Shown: one piece after another, positions 8,493-18,158 of the stretch
Layout of the letters: each line of letters starts with the position of its first letter
Position numbering within the stretch: the stretch's first letter is position 1
Position numbers and translations under genes: made by a program
DNA from: CAWGAJ01 sp963820545
GTDB taxonomy: Bacteria; Planctomycetota; Planctomycetia; Pirellulales; Thermoguttaceae
Length of the DNA stretch: 64,000 nucleotides
Reading direction: 5' to 3'
Assembly: GCA_963820545.1 (NCBI GenBank)
Contig: CAWGAJ010000001.1
Coordinates: forward strand, 992,001-1,056,000
The notes under the pieces: generated by a model
Told to the model about the DNA's origin: nothing
Databases searched by the model: none
What the model saw: only the letters and a program-made list of their open reading frames with translations

Positions 8493-9856
8493 CTAACTTT
8501 CTGCCGGCCGATGAAGTGCTTGACGCCTCAATAGTTGCCAAATATAGGCCATGGGAATAATTTCAAAAATCATGCCCACGATGCTAAAAATAGCGATTGT
8601 ATGAAGTGCATCGAGATAGAGTCCGCCTACGACCAAGACTCCGGTCCGGCAAATCAGTAAAACCGAGCTCCATAAAAAGAGGAATCTTTGTTTTCGATAG
8701 ACCTGGGTGAAGATGACCGCCGGAGTATCGGAGAACCACATCGCCATCCAGATTATGGTCCAGCTTGCGTATTGACCCGCTACATACCACTTTTCGCCCA
8801 GCACAAAAGAAAAAAGGAATGGCCCCAGAAAGACAATAATCAACGCCGGGGGGATCGCCATGGCCATCAGTCCCAGGGTCACTTTTATGAACAGCGCGTA
8901 GGTGTCGCCTTTGGCGTTAAGGACTTCATTGGCTTTCTGGAGTAAGACTTGGCGGAGGGAAATCAGGATCAGATTCATGGGCATTTGCAAAATCCGCACA
9001 CTCATGAAATATAAACCGGCCACCTCCTGTCCGAAATAGTGTGCTAACAGCAACAAGGGGAGATTGTAGGAGAGTACGCCGCATAAGCCTTCCGGACTGC
9101 TATACAAAGGAAAATCGCGGTATTGTTTGGCTAATTCCTTGATGCGACTGACATTGAGGGCTTGGCTGATCACGCGGAAGTCGTCTTTGAGAACTTGGGC
9201 GGCCAAAGTGACGGTGGCACATGCTTCGCCCAAGATCGAGCCGCCGACAAGCCCCATGGCCCCCGCGCGGCTTATGCCGGCGGTGGTCTGCGCACAGAGA
9301 TTGTGGCACTGCGGACTACCTGGCAGACGGTTATACGTGGAAACTGTTTCTGCCGGGTGGACCAGGCGTTGCAGGTTTGCAGGATGGCGTACAAAAAAAT
9401 TGATATCGGCAACAACCACATCCAGGATCGCAATTCGGGCGAGTTCGTTAAAACCGCGATCTGTGTTTTGAAAGGGATGCCTATTGCCGCGGTAACAAGG
9501 GAAACGCCTGCCGCGCACAGCAGGGATAAGCCCAGAAGATTTGCCGCGTCGTTTTCACTTTTAGGAAGCACCAATGCCAAATCGTATCGCAACGTGGCCA
9601 CGATGCCGATGATGCTGGTCACAGACACATACACGCTCAAGAGACCGAACAACTGCGGATCGTAAAGGCGGGAAAGAACCGGCGCGAACGAAAGGTTAAT
9701 GATTTGGGCCAGAACGCCGCCAGACATGAGCATCAGCAGATTGTGAAAAAAGACGCTCTTCAGGTCTGTTTTGAGTTTCACCAGTAATCCCACACCGTTC
9801 ATGACTATAGGGAAGATCCTTTCAGCGCGCACTCCGTTCCCGTGGGTGACACCCAT
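8493..9856 (-). CDS. Wzx-like polysaccharide flippase (one frameshift)
   Basis: Two overlapping frames together make one MATE-like oligosaccharide flippase of about 450 residues. The N-terminal part (9856 to about 9295) contains LSRLYDPQLFGLLSVYVSVTS and LRYDLALVLPKSENDAANL, classic Wzx motifs. The C-terminal part (about 9300 to 8493) continues with further membrane segments. The break is near 9293-9298, where one base appears missing: the first frame reads into a stop soon after VVRSATIS. Whether the gene is truly broken or this is a sequence error is undecided; the two halves are otherwise well preserved. An alternative start is ATG 9802 (MNGVGLLVKLK). It would move lipid-linked repeat units across the inner membrane. 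Confidence 0.8.
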
Positions 9857-10385
9857 GCCTTTAAGACGTACCCAGCTTATGAAACCAGGACGACCAAGGG
9901 GAGCTCAGTTTTCAAGGATAAACCTCGAAAAAACCTCCATAAGGAGGAGGTCAGTATAACATACCTCCAGATTTACTGTGCGACTATATAAACCGAGGTA
10001 TTGATTTTATAAGTCTTATAAGCGACGACTCGAATTAAGTTCGATAGGGGAGTATTGGGTAATACGGAAGTAGCCCGTTGATAAATTGGGGTTGACTACC
10101 TCCTTAGTGGCATTTGTTGATGCATCCTAGAGAACCTATTAATTTGTTACGGCGTCTTGGGTTGTGTTGTGGCGATACTGAGTAATTGTTGTTTTTCAAC
10201 ATCTGGTAAAAAAATGCTCCGGACAGGGAAGAATTATGCCAACTCACGAATGGAACATCGCATATCCCGTGGGAAGCCGATCAGAAGAAACAAGCAAGCT
10301 CTCGCCAAGCAAACAAATTTGGCCCCTGCCGAGCAAACGAACTTCGGGCTTCATTCCAGAAGAGGGGCATCGAGTTGCTCCGTTG
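9857..10385. other. Intergenic region between flippase and epsI genes
   Basis: About 530 bases with no convincing gene. It holds the promoter and leader side of the flippase. A short inverted element around 9932-9956 (ACCTCC followed by AAGGAGGAGGT) could be an operator or an RNA hairpin. Short open frames on the plus strand run into the antisense of the epsI gene and have no coding signature. Confidence 0.4.
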
Positions 10386-11075
10386 TTACTCAGCAGCAGC
10401 ATGTTCAGCGTGGGTGGATTCTTTTGGGGTTAGATGCTGGGGTTGATTGATCCATTGATAAACCTGATCAGCAAAGGCGAGCATTTGGTCTTTGGTTTCT
10501 TCCGTTTTGCTGTTAGCGGATGTGTGGATGAGGACTTTTATCAGCGCGGGCCACTTGAGGCCCCTCATTTTCCATCGTACGGTGCCCAAATCATAGCGGC
10601 TGTAAAGGCGATGTTCGCCCAGTTGGAACCAATATGTAATGCAGGCCTTTTCACTGCTTTTCTTCCACATCGACAGGGAAACTATGGCGTTTTCATCGGA
10701 GGTACCAGGCAATGCCAGTTTTTCATCTTCCAGTCGAATCCAACCGGAAGAGAGGTAGCAGTTAACGGGGCTGTGCCAGATACCTTCGTTTGGATCAGTG
10801 AAAATAGCTAAATGTAAAGAGACGACCATTCCTGAATCATTGGTGTAGAGGCGATTAACGACCGCATGAGCTCCTGTTGCGCGGAATAGTCGTTCATCCA
10901 ACTCTGTATTTTTACCTTTCCAATCGCCCAATTGGAGGGGCAGATCCGTGATATTCCAAGAGGGGAGTTCCGCGTCGGATACTTGGACCCCGGCCTGCAC
11001 TATATACATACAAATGTACGTAAATACGATGATGGCGGCCGCGATGAAGATGCGGATGGCAATATTTCCTCGCAT
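10386..11075 (-). CDS. epsI: EpsI-like exosortase-associated protein (DUF3485)
   Basis: A 229-residue protein with one N-terminal membrane anchor (IFIAAAIIVFTYICMYIVQA) followed by an exported domain. Family marks are LPLQLGDWKGKNTELDE, the HSPVNCYLSSGW segment with the conserved H..PxxCY..SGW, and a YWFQLGEHRLYSRY stretch. DUF3485/EpsI proteins are usually fused to or beside exosortases in exopolysaccharide loci. Here it lies 43 bases downstream of the BY-kinase, which follows the exosortase, so the three form a likely operon. The molecular function of EpsI is not established; a role in processing or export of polysaccharide or PEP-CTERM proteins is inferred from context. Confidence 0.85.
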   Translation of the reverse strand: MRGNIAIRIFIAAAIIVFTYICMYIVQAGVQVSDAELPSWNITDLPLQLGDWKGKNTELDERLFRATGAHAVVNRLYTNDSGMVVSLHLAIFTDPNEGIWHSPVNCYLSSGWIRLEDEKLALPGTSDENAIVSLSMWKKSSEKACITYWFQLGEHRLYSRYDLGTVRWKMRGLKWPALIKVLIHTSANSKTEETKDQMLAFADQVYQWINQPQHLTPKESTHAEHAAAE

Positions 11076-11117
11076 GATTGGTATTCCTTAATGAGTTTTG
11101 GGGAAAAACATAAATAT

Positions 11118-13370
11118 TTAGGCGGAAACACTGGAGTGATAGTATCCGGACCGGCTGCTATCGCTTTCGCTTGCTCCGGTGACTGCGGCTTCGATACATT
11201 GCACGCCGAAGGCTTCGAGAATTTCACAAGCCGCGCGGAGGCGCGGCGCTTCGCTGATGTCACGGAACACGCAAAGGATCACGGAATCCACATATTGACT
11301 GACGAACCGGGAATCGGCGATGGGCAGAATGGGACTGCTATCAATCACCACAAACTCGTAATCGTCGCGGAGTTCCTTGAACAAGGAGAATGCGGCGCCG
11401 TTAGCCAAAGCAGACAAGGCCATGCGATTCCAACGGCCGGCGGCGAGGATCGACAAATTGCTGGTTGCCGTCTGCTGGATGGCCCTGGCGAGATCGCATT
11501 CATTGCGGAGGATTTCGCTAACTCCCGGGGAACGGGCCAGCCCGAAGGCCTCGTCAAAGGAAGGCTGACGCAAGTCAAAATCCACTAGTATGGTGTGTCG
11601 TCCCGCCCGCGCCAAGCTCATCGCCAGTTGTGCGGCCAGGGTGGTTTTGCCTTCTCCGCTAATGGCACTAGTGACCATCACCACGCGTCGCTGTTCCAAC
11701 TCCGCTCGGCGTAGCAACCGCGCCGCAATGCTATCCACCGATTCCGTGAGGCGTAATTGCCAAAGTTGATTTCGTTTCGAGGGCGAACCCAGTTGGCGGA
11801 GAACGCGGGAGGGGATGATGGGCATGGAGCCGACAACGGGGATTCCCAGGCGATCGCTGACATCCGTTACGGTGTTAATCCGTTGGAATTGAGTGTCCCA
11901 CAAGACGATTCCGAGGACGGGCAGGCACAGCCCCAGCAAGGCAACTATAGCGGTGAGAAAAAAGCGGGTATAGAAATTGGACGGCATCTTAGGCGCTTCG
12001 ACTTTATTGGAAAAAGGAGTAATCCGCGAGGCGGAGCGCAATTCCACGCGGAGTTTTTCCCGCTCTGTGGCGATGCTGTTTAAGGCTCTTTCGCGGTTTT
12101 GAATGTCGGCCCGCATCATTTCCACGTCGATCGACGAGGTGCCGAACTGTTCGGCGAGTTTGCGCAGCCGTTGCACGTCTTTTTCATTGGCTTGCTGCTG
12201 CTTGGTGGCGACATCAATGGCCGCTTCCACGCGTTTGATTTCCTTTTCCACGTCGTTTTGCCGCCGGCGGCGGATTTCGTCGCGGATTTGCTCCATCCGA
12301 TCGGCGTAATCTTTTTCAAAGCGGGACAATTCGTCTTGGTACTTGTTGGCGAATTTACTTGACTTGTTACCCGGCTTCAGCGCTCCGGTGGTGTATTCCG
12401 AGTCCATCTTCCGCCACATGATTTCCTGGGAGAGATTCTTCAAAAGGGGATCCGATTGGGCGTACATTTCACACTCGAAATCCGATATTTCATTTTTTTC
12501 CACGGCATGCAGTTCGGCGTTACGGGAGGCCAATTCCCCCCGCAGTCGGCCCACGTCAAACTCACTGCGTACCAGCTCTTGCCGATACGACGCCAACTCC
12601 TCGAGAGTAAGCCTTTGTTTCAGGTTGAGGGTTTCCGTCTCCGCTGTACCCAGTTGTTCGGCCAATTGTTTAAGCTCGTTTCGCCGGTTGCGGACTTCGC
12701 CTTCTTTCTCGGTATGAAGACGATCGAGATCGCTGATTCGCTGGCGGCGCTGGTCCCTTTCTTTATCCACGACTTCGCTCATGTAAGCCTCGAGAACCGC
12801 GGTAACGATATCCGCCGCCTCTTGGGAATTGTACGTGCTAAGTTTTAATTCCATGACCTCCGCCTTGCCGGGAAAAGACACAGATATGTTTTCCATCAAC
12901 CAGGTAACGGGATCATTTTGCTTTTTCAGGATTGCCAAACGGGTGATCTCTGGTTTGCGTACTGCGGCGGAGATCACGAAGCGGTTCTTCATGAGTTGCA
13001 ACTGGGTATTTTTGAAGATCTCGTATTCTGCCTCATACATCCGCTCCCCGCTGGAAAAGACTAGCGATTTCTCCTGAAATGCCACGTTGAGATAGGCAGC
13101 GGCGGTGTACTGAGGGCCGATTCCTATCCAAACTGCCGGACCTAAAATGGCGGAAAACAATAATCCTAAACCCAGAGCCAAGACCCAATGACGCCGAAAG
13201 GCGTAGAGATAGGTTTTTAAATCGGTGGCGGGGGCAAGTTGGGGCGGAAGTTCTGGGGCGGGTTTGGCCCACAATGCAGTGGGGGCAGAATAAGTACTGC
13301 TCTGAGTCAGTGCTAAAGCTTGGGTCTCGACTCGATCATCGGACAGCACTGTTCTTTCGTCGAGCGACAT
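11118..13370 (-). CDS. Wzz/BY-kinase: polysaccharide co-polymerase with tyrosine autokinase
   Basis: A 750-residue fusion. Residues about 45-200 are a Wzz domain with a first membrane segment (WVLALGLGLLFSAILGPAVW), followed by a long coiled coil (about 210-455, rich in E/R/K/Q) and a second membrane segment (FLTAIVALLGLCLPVLGIVLW). The C-terminal part is a bacterial tyrosine kinase with Walker A SAISGEGKTTLAAQ near residue 570, Walker A' ILVDFDLRQP and Walker B FVVIDSSP. Only two tyrosines (SGYYHS) remain near the C-terminus, so the usual Tyr cluster is short. Such proteins control chain length and export of exopolysaccharide. It sits between exosortase and epsI. Confidence 0.92.
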   Translation of the reverse strand: MSLDERTVLSDDRVETQALALTQSSTYSAPTALWAKPAPELPPQLAPATDLKTYLYAFRRHWVLALGLGLLFSAILGPAVWIGIGPQYTAAAYLNVAFQEKSLVFSSGERMYEAEYEIFKNTQLQLMKNRFVISAAVRKPEITRLAILKKQNDPVTWLMENISVSFPGKAEVMELKLSTYNSQEAADIVTAVLEAYMSEVVDKERDQRRQRISDLDRLHTEKEGEVRNRRNELKQLAEQLGTAETETLNLKQRLTLEELASYRQELVRSEFDVGRLRGELASRNAELHAVEKNEISDFECEMYAQSDPLLKNLSQEIMWRKMDSEYTTGALKPGNKSSKFANKYQDELSRFEKDYADRMEQIRDEIRRRRQNDVEKEIKRVEAAIDVATKQQQANEKDVQRLRKLAEQFGTSSIDVEMMRADIQNRERALNSIATEREKLRVELRSASRITPFSNKVEAPKMPSNFYTRFFLTAIVALLGLCLPVLGIVLWDTQFQRINTVTDVSDRLGIPVVGSMPIIPSRVLRQLGSPSKRNQLWQLRLTESVDSIAARLLRRAELEQRRVVMVTSAISGEGKTTLAAQLAMSLARAGRHTILVDFDLRQPSFDEAFGLARSPGVSEILRNECDLARAIQQTATSNLSILAAGRWNRMALSALANGAAFSLFKELRDDYEFVVIDSSPILPIADSRFVSQYVDSVILCVFRDISEAPRLRAACEILEAFGVQCIEAAVTGASESDSSRSGYYHSSVSA

Positions 13371-13555
13371 AAGTTACTTCTCCAGGTTGATGTTTCCCAG
13401 GCTGTCCGTGCCATGTTTCAATGATCAGATACCTTAAAATTACGGATGCAGATTCAAGTTAGTTCAAAAGTGGATACGTTTTATATTATTTTCTATTGTT
13501 ATCGCTATTTATCCCGGCCGGAAATCGACCTAAGGCGGACAGTATTATGGACACG

Positions 13556-14563
13556 CTACCCCTCCGGATCGTGTTTTTCCTCCTTTGGTTTTATTCCCAT
13601 GCCCAGCAACCCGCGTGCAGTTTCTCTTGCCACCAAGGTGCGATCGGTCACGGGTTGGATCGTGAGCAGGGAAATTAGGGTTATCTCCCCCCATAGTATT
13701 AATAAAGCCACGGGCATCATCAGCAATCCGGCAAAACTATGAAAAGACTCTCGCGCAGTTTCCTTGGAAATGAACGTAGGCCATTGAGAAGCAATTTCAG
13801 AGAGGATTGCCGTGAGAGAGATCCTCACGACATTGGAAATCACCGCAATGGGAATGGCACTAATGATAATTACCGCCCGTTCCCAGATGGGCTTGCGCAT
13901 GAGAAAAGCGGCGCCGACGCAGAGGGTAAAAAATAGCATCAGCATCTTGATCCCGCTACAAGCCTCCTCGACAGACAAAGGGGGAGGTTCCCGGAGAATG
14001 ATTTGATTTCCCGATGCCACAGCCGGAATACCCAGGGTTTGGATCACAAAGACGCTTACTCTGGTTCCGATATTTTGCAGAGGATCGCTTAAAAAGCTGG
14101 AAAGCAGACCCGGCAGGGGGACAATAAAGAATAAAAATACTATTGCCGGCCATGCCCAAAGGATGATTTTCCATCCGCCGACGAAAAGCATTATTGCGGC
14201 AATGCAGAGGACAATGGAGCCGGGTTCAAACCAAATGTAATGGAAATATACCCCCCACCATCGGATAAAAGCCCAGCCGGCAAAAAGAGCCAGTCCCCAC
14301 CAGCTACCCCGCTGAGGCACCGATGGCAACATTTCCCGACGATACCAGAGTAAATACAGAGAAAAAATGGGAACAAAAAAGCCATGCACATAATCTGGTT
14401 CGGTTGCATAAGTATAAGTTAATGTCCTTATGGTGGATATATATCCATACAGAAATAAACTGGGAGAGTAGGCAAGAAAAATCACCAACAGCAGGACTCC
14501 AGCTACTATGAAGAGGGGCTGAAGCAGGGTTGATTTCCATTCACTCAATTTTTCGGTAGTCAT
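13556..14563 (-). CDS. Exosortase (PEP-CTERM sorting transpeptidase)
   Basis: Membrane protein of 335 residues with about eight hydrophobic segments. The predicted catalytic triad is present: Cys202 in SVEEACSGIKMLML, Arg247 in SNVVRISLTA and His275 in ESFHSFAGLLMMP. The N-terminal YVHGFFVPIFSLYLLW motif is also typical. Exosortases cleave PEP-CTERM proteins at the outer face of the inner membrane and are linked to exopolysaccharide production. A candidate substrate ending VPEPSTFILLAMGAVTF is encoded at 43357-44543 in this window. The C-terminus has a short charged tail. It is the first gene of the exosortase, BY-kinase, epsI series. The subfamily (planctomycete type) is inferred. Confidence 0.92.
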   Translation of the reverse strand: MTTEKLSEWKSTLLQPLFIVAGVLLLVIFLAYSPSLFLYGYISTIRTLTYTYATEPDYVHGFFVPIFSLYLLWYRREMLPSVPQRGSWWGLALFAGWAFIRWWGVYFHYIWFEPGSIVLCIAAIMLFVGGWKIILWAWPAIVFLFFIVPLPGLLSSFLSDPLQNIGTRVSVFVIQTLGIPAVASGNQIILREPPPLSVEEACSGIKMLMLFFTLCVGAAFLMRKPIWERAVIIISAIPIAVISNVVRISLTAILSEIASQWPTFISKETARESFHSFAGLLMMPVALLILWGEITLISLLTIQPVTDRTLVARETARGLLGMGIKPKEEKHDPEG

Positions 14564-15500
14564 AGCAGGCGTTCGATAATTTCTAAGGGTTTGAGCCCCA
14601 ACTTATAGGGGTAAAATCAGTATTTCAGTTGCGATTATCATCCACTGTCCAAAAAAGTCGTTTTCCTTATCCGCATTTACTCGGTATGACGCTTGAAATC
14701 CACTAGACTAAGTGGGTTTTAAGCAGGACTTGGCTTTGTCATACTAGTTAGTTTCACTGGCTTTCAGCAGAAACACTTGAAACCAAAATTCAGCTTGCCC
14801 TTTCTCGCGTAAAATGTCAACAACTACAACTGCTGCAACTGGTAGATGTGCTGATTTTGACGAAAAAGACTCCTAATAAACAATACAACCACTCAGTTTC
14901 ATAGGGAATGCTTTTATCTTCAAATTCGTAGAGTATGATCTAGGGTTTTACAATGCTTCTGAATTTGAGCAAAGTATATGCCAAAGGCCATGTATTAAAT
15001 AAAGCGCAACTTTCATAACTCTTTGAAGAATAACATCTTACGATATTGCTTTACACTAAATACCCTATCTAACAAGAGGAGGTCATAGAGTGATAAATAT
15101 ATTTATTTTCAACATCCATGATGAAAAACCACAACCAGAGCGACACTAATAAATTGCCATCCAAAAAACCAGGCTGCATTAAGATCACTATTACCATTAA
15201 CATTTTTAATGCCGATGGCAAAATGATTTCATAGTCTATGCCGATGAGCGCTTAACGGAGGTTGGTATCTTCTCAGTGGTGCTGTGGTTACTCTTCGCAA
15301 GAGCACGTCTAAAAATGCAAAACCAACGTGCCATTTCAAACGGCAATGCATATTAGACAATCAACGTTGCTTGTTTGACGTTGCCATGATGATCGCAGTT
15401 AGGGTAGTATCCCGGCCACAAAAGGAGTGGTCTCTAAACGGTCAATCGACAGTTTTTTACCCGTCGGGACCAATATCCAGGAGAAAAGGATCTGGATAAC
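14564..15500. other. Long AT-rich intergenic region between divergent exosortase and rmlB
   Basis: About 940 bases separating two divergently transcribed genes, so it should hold promoters for both. I see no conserved gene. A 20-codon frame (GTG 15090 to 15149) has a good AGAGGAGG ribosome-like site but no other support. The AT content is clearly higher than in the flanking genes. Confidence 0.45.
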
Positions 15501-16562
15501 ATGAGAACGATTCTCATCACCGGAGGGGCCGGGTTTATCGGAAGTTGTTTCGTGGGGCAATGCCTGGTAGAGCACCAGGTTAAGGTGGTAAATTTGGATA
15601 AACTGACTTATGCAGGCAATCTCGACTCGCTTGAGCTATGGCTTAACCATCCTGCGCACTGCTTTGTTCAAGGCGATATTGCCCATCCTGAAATCGTGGA
15701 TGAAATACTCCAGCAATACCAACCTGATGCCATAGTGCATTTTGCGGCGGAATCGCATGTTGATCGCTCGATTGACGATCCGGCCGAATTTGTGCGGACA
15801 AATGTGCAAGGCACTTTTCAGTTGCTGGACTCTGCCCGACATTACCTGAATCATTTGCCTTCTGCCAGGCGCGAAGCTTTCCGGTTTCTGCACGTTTCCA
15901 CCGACGAGGTTTATGGATCTCTCGGGCCCAAGGGTCAATTCAGCGAGTCGAGCCCCTATGATCCCAGTTCGCCCTATTCGGCCTCCAAGGCGGCGGCCGA
16001 TCATTTTGCCCGCGCCTATTTCCGCACCTACGGATTGCCCGTGCTGGTGACCAATTGCTCAAATAATTACGGGCCCTATCAATTTCCGGAAAAGCTCATT
16101 CCCTTGATGATTATCAATGCTTTTGCAGGCCGGCCGCTGCCTGTTTATGGTGATGGAAAAAATGTGCGCGATTGGCTGTACGTGGAAGATCACTGCCGGG
16201 CGCTGTGGCTGGTTCTGAACCGGGGCCGACCGGGCGAAACCTACAATATCGGCGGTAACTGCCAGCGGACCAACTTGGAGGTGGTGCGCACGATTTGCCA
16301 CCAGGTGGATCAGTTATATCCTGATCTGCCGCATGCGCCTTGTTCATCGTTGATCAAGTTTGTCAAGGATCGTCCCGGCCACGACCGTCGCTATGCCATC
16401 GACGCCGGAAAAATCCGCCGGGAATTAAACTGGCAACCCACGGTAGACTTTGAAACAGGCATCCGTATGACGGTCCAGTGGTATCGCGATCATCCCCAAT
16501 GGGTCGAGCGCGTAAGCTCCGGCGCATATCGCCGCCGGCGCCTGGGCTTGGCCGTTGCTTAA
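15501..16562 (+). CDS. rmlB: dTDP-glucose 4,6-dehydratase
   Basis: Extended SDR enzyme of 353 residues, the normal RmlB length. It has the NAD loop [13 protein letters not shown], the catalytic Thr-Asp-Glu motif [12 protein letters not shown] that distinguishes 4,6-dehydratases from epimerases, the YxxxK pair ([10 protein letters not shown]) and the family motifs [18 protein letters not shown] and [13 protein letters not shown]. It converts dTDP-glucose to the 4-keto-6-deoxy sugar used for rhamnose and other deoxyhexoses. The other rml genes are not beside it in this window. It lies next to the exopolysaccharide region but on the opposite strand. Confidence 0.95.
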   Translation: MRTILITGGAGFIGSCFVGQCLVEHQVKVVNLDKLTYAGNLDSLELWLNHPAHCFVQGDIAHPEIVDEILQQYQPDAIVHFAAESHVDRSIDDPAEFVRTNVQGTFQLLDSARHYLNHLPSARREAFRFLHVSTDEVYGSLGPKGQFSESSPYDPSSPYSASKAAADHFARAYFRTYGLPVLVTNCSNNYGPYQFPEKLIPLMIINAFAGRPLPVYGDGKNVRDWLYVEDHCRALWLVLNRGRPGETYNIGGNCQRTNLEVVRTICHQVDQLYPDLPHAPCSSLIKFVKDRPGHDRRYAIDAGKIRRELNWQPTVDFETGIRMTVQWYRDHPQWVERVSSGAYRRRRLGLAVA

Positions 16563-16569
16563 TTACGCA

Positions 16570-16761
16570 TTAACCACTGTTCACCACTACCTGATCGGCA
16601 TGATTGAAATTGACATCGCTTACTGTTTGCTGGCGCAACAGCAAACACTCGGCCAATGTTTTTTCCACGCGTTTGTCCAAGGCCGCCAGACGCAATAATA
16701 AATCATCATGCCTGGCTTCCAGGTCTTGGAGCAATTCGAGATGCGTGTTGCGATCGATCAT
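16570..16761 (-). CDS. Small coiled-coil hypothetical protein
   Basis: A 63-residue frame starting at ATG 16761, whose product begins MIDRNTHLELLQDLEARHDD. Its heptad-like pattern of Leu, Glu and Arg up to about residue 45 suggests a short coiled coil. It is convergent with rmlB, ending 8 bases after that gene's stop. The composition looks coding and the frame is not a shadow of another gene, but the ribosome site is weak (AAAGAAA). No function is recognised. Confidence 0.5.
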   Translation of the reverse strand: MIDRNTHLELLQDLEARHDDLLLRLAALDKRVEKTLAECLLLRQQTVSDVNFNHADQVVVNSG

Positions 16762-17064
16762 TCTGGCAATTTCTTTAATTTTCTAATGATACCCCCCGCA
16801 AGTGGATGTTTTTGCGTTATGCGTGAGGTTTAGCGGGCTTTGCCGCCGATATCGAAATCGGCCTGAACCTTGCCCAAGCTGGAGAAAGTAATGTAAACTA
16901 AATGAAATAACTTCAAGCCAGGAAAAGACTTCCGATTAAGGTGAGTGTGCATATTTATCTGATATTCCAGGTATGTAAATCTGTTTGGATTGGACCGCAA
17001 TCTCCTGGGAAAGTAGAAAAAGCCGGCTTCGCTGAAAAAATGGACCTAATTTGGCCGATAAGGG

Positions 17065-17094
17065 TGGACAGATCTGTAATAATTAATGTAATAT
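17065..17094 (+). promoter_or_regulatory. Candidate sigma70-type promoter for rpsU
   Basis: TGGACA at 17065-17070 and TAATAT at 17089-17094, spaced 18 bases, lie about 80 bases before the rpsU start. The rest of 16786-17172 has no recognisable gene. Confidence 0.35.
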
Positions 17095-17172
17095 ATAAGG
17101 CTCGAAGCATTTATATGCATATACGCGTGTGAACATTTAACTAAGTATGTTTCCCTGTAGAAGGAGGACTGA

Positions 17173-17370
17173 GTGGTCAAGCTGACATTGCGGGAACGAG
17201 AGTCAATTCAGGAGGCGGTGCGGCGCTTCCGAAAATTAGTGGAACGAAGTGGGATTAAAAAAGAAATGCGTCGCCGCGAGTATTATGAAAAGCCCAGTGA
17301 AATCAGACGGCGGGCGCGTCTGCGTGCCGAACGCCGTTCACGCCGCGGGCAAATAACCCCAGGCCTCTAA
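17173..17370 (+). CDS. rpsU: 30S ribosomal protein bS21
   Basis: A small, highly basic protein of 65 residues: [19 protein letters not shown] then a [23 protein letters not shown] core and an Arg-rich tail, the standard bS21 pattern. The start codon is GTG at 17173, chosen because a near-perfect AAGGAGGA lies 4-5 bases upstream and no in-frame ATG is available. bS21 sits near the anti-Shine-Dalgarno end of 16S rRNA and helps initiation. The gene is monocistronic with its own terminator, whose hairpin overlaps the stop codon. Confidence 0.92.
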   Translation: MVKLTLRERESIQEAVRRFRKLVERSGIKKEMRRREYYEKPSEIRRRARLRAERRSRRGQITPGL

Positions 17371-17389
17371 TCTCTGCCTGGAATTTTTT
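17359..17389 (+). terminator. Rho-independent terminator of rpsU
   Basis: CCAGGC (17359-17364) pairs with GCCTGG (17376-17381) across an 11-base loop, followed by AATTTTTT. The TAA stop codon of rpsU (17368-17370) lies in the loop, so terminator and coding end overlap. Confidence 0.7.
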
Positions 17390-17608
17390 CTCCTAATAGT
17401 TGAAGGCGCTGTTTCTATGCGCGTGTGCCACTTTCTATACCCGTGCAGTGGATTGCTGTGTGGCACGCCATGAGGAACGAAGGGCGTGGCTGCCTTGTCA
17501 TTCTAATCTCATAGGTAATTCTGATCACAGCAAAAAATCTCACCTACTTCGGGTAGGAGTGGCTGGCTGGGGCGATAAGAGATAAATATGGAGGGAACCG
17601 TTATTGAT

Positions 17609-17722
17609 CTGATGTATAACATGTAAAAACGGTTCCTGACACCTTTAATTCTCCTTTAATTCTCCTTTAATTCTCCCTGATGTATAACATGTAAAAACGG
17701 TTCCTGACACCTTTAATTCTCC
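17609..17722. repeat. Two 46-bp direct repeats separated by an 11-bp tandem repeat
   Basis: An identical 46-base unit beginning CTGATGTATAACATGTAAAA occurs at 17609-17654 and 17677-17722. Between and inside them TTTAATTCTCC is repeated (17644, 17655, 17666, 17712). The unit contains GGTTCCTGACACCTTTA, a motif resembling short dispersed repeats of environmental bacterial genomes. The surrounding gap 17390-18158 holds no convincing gene. Confidence 0.85.
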
Positions 17723-18158
17723 ACCTTTAATTCTCGGACTAAAAATTTTTGCAGGCACAGAATCGTTGGTGGCGTGCCACCCAGCGTTTTAATCAGTGTC
17801 AGTGATCACCGATTGAATAGAGGAAAATCAGTTAGAGAAGCCGTGCTAAGGCTGCAATAACAATGACTTACACACAAAAAGCCCCCACTTGTATGGAGTA
17901 TAAAAACTGCTATATTGAGTAGGTGGTTTTGCCATTTCCTTTATCTATTCTGAAGCAGGGATGAGTTTATGGCAGGTTTCGTTGCATTTATCAGAACGGT
18001 TGCAGGCCTCTCGTATTCGTTGAACAACTTATCAGCAGGCGTGCAGGCTACTTTGTAAAAGTATTAATCCATGCGGATTAAATAAGGGCATTGTTTTAAA
18101 CATTTGCATTGGGTGAAATACCAGAATTTGGCACATACTAATCAGTCGAGGGCATGTC

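Noticed and set aside
15090..15149. A 20-codon frame with a good AGAGGAGG site upstream (GTG start).
   Set aside because: Too short, no conserved pattern and no neighbour to explain it; kept only as part of the intergenic description.
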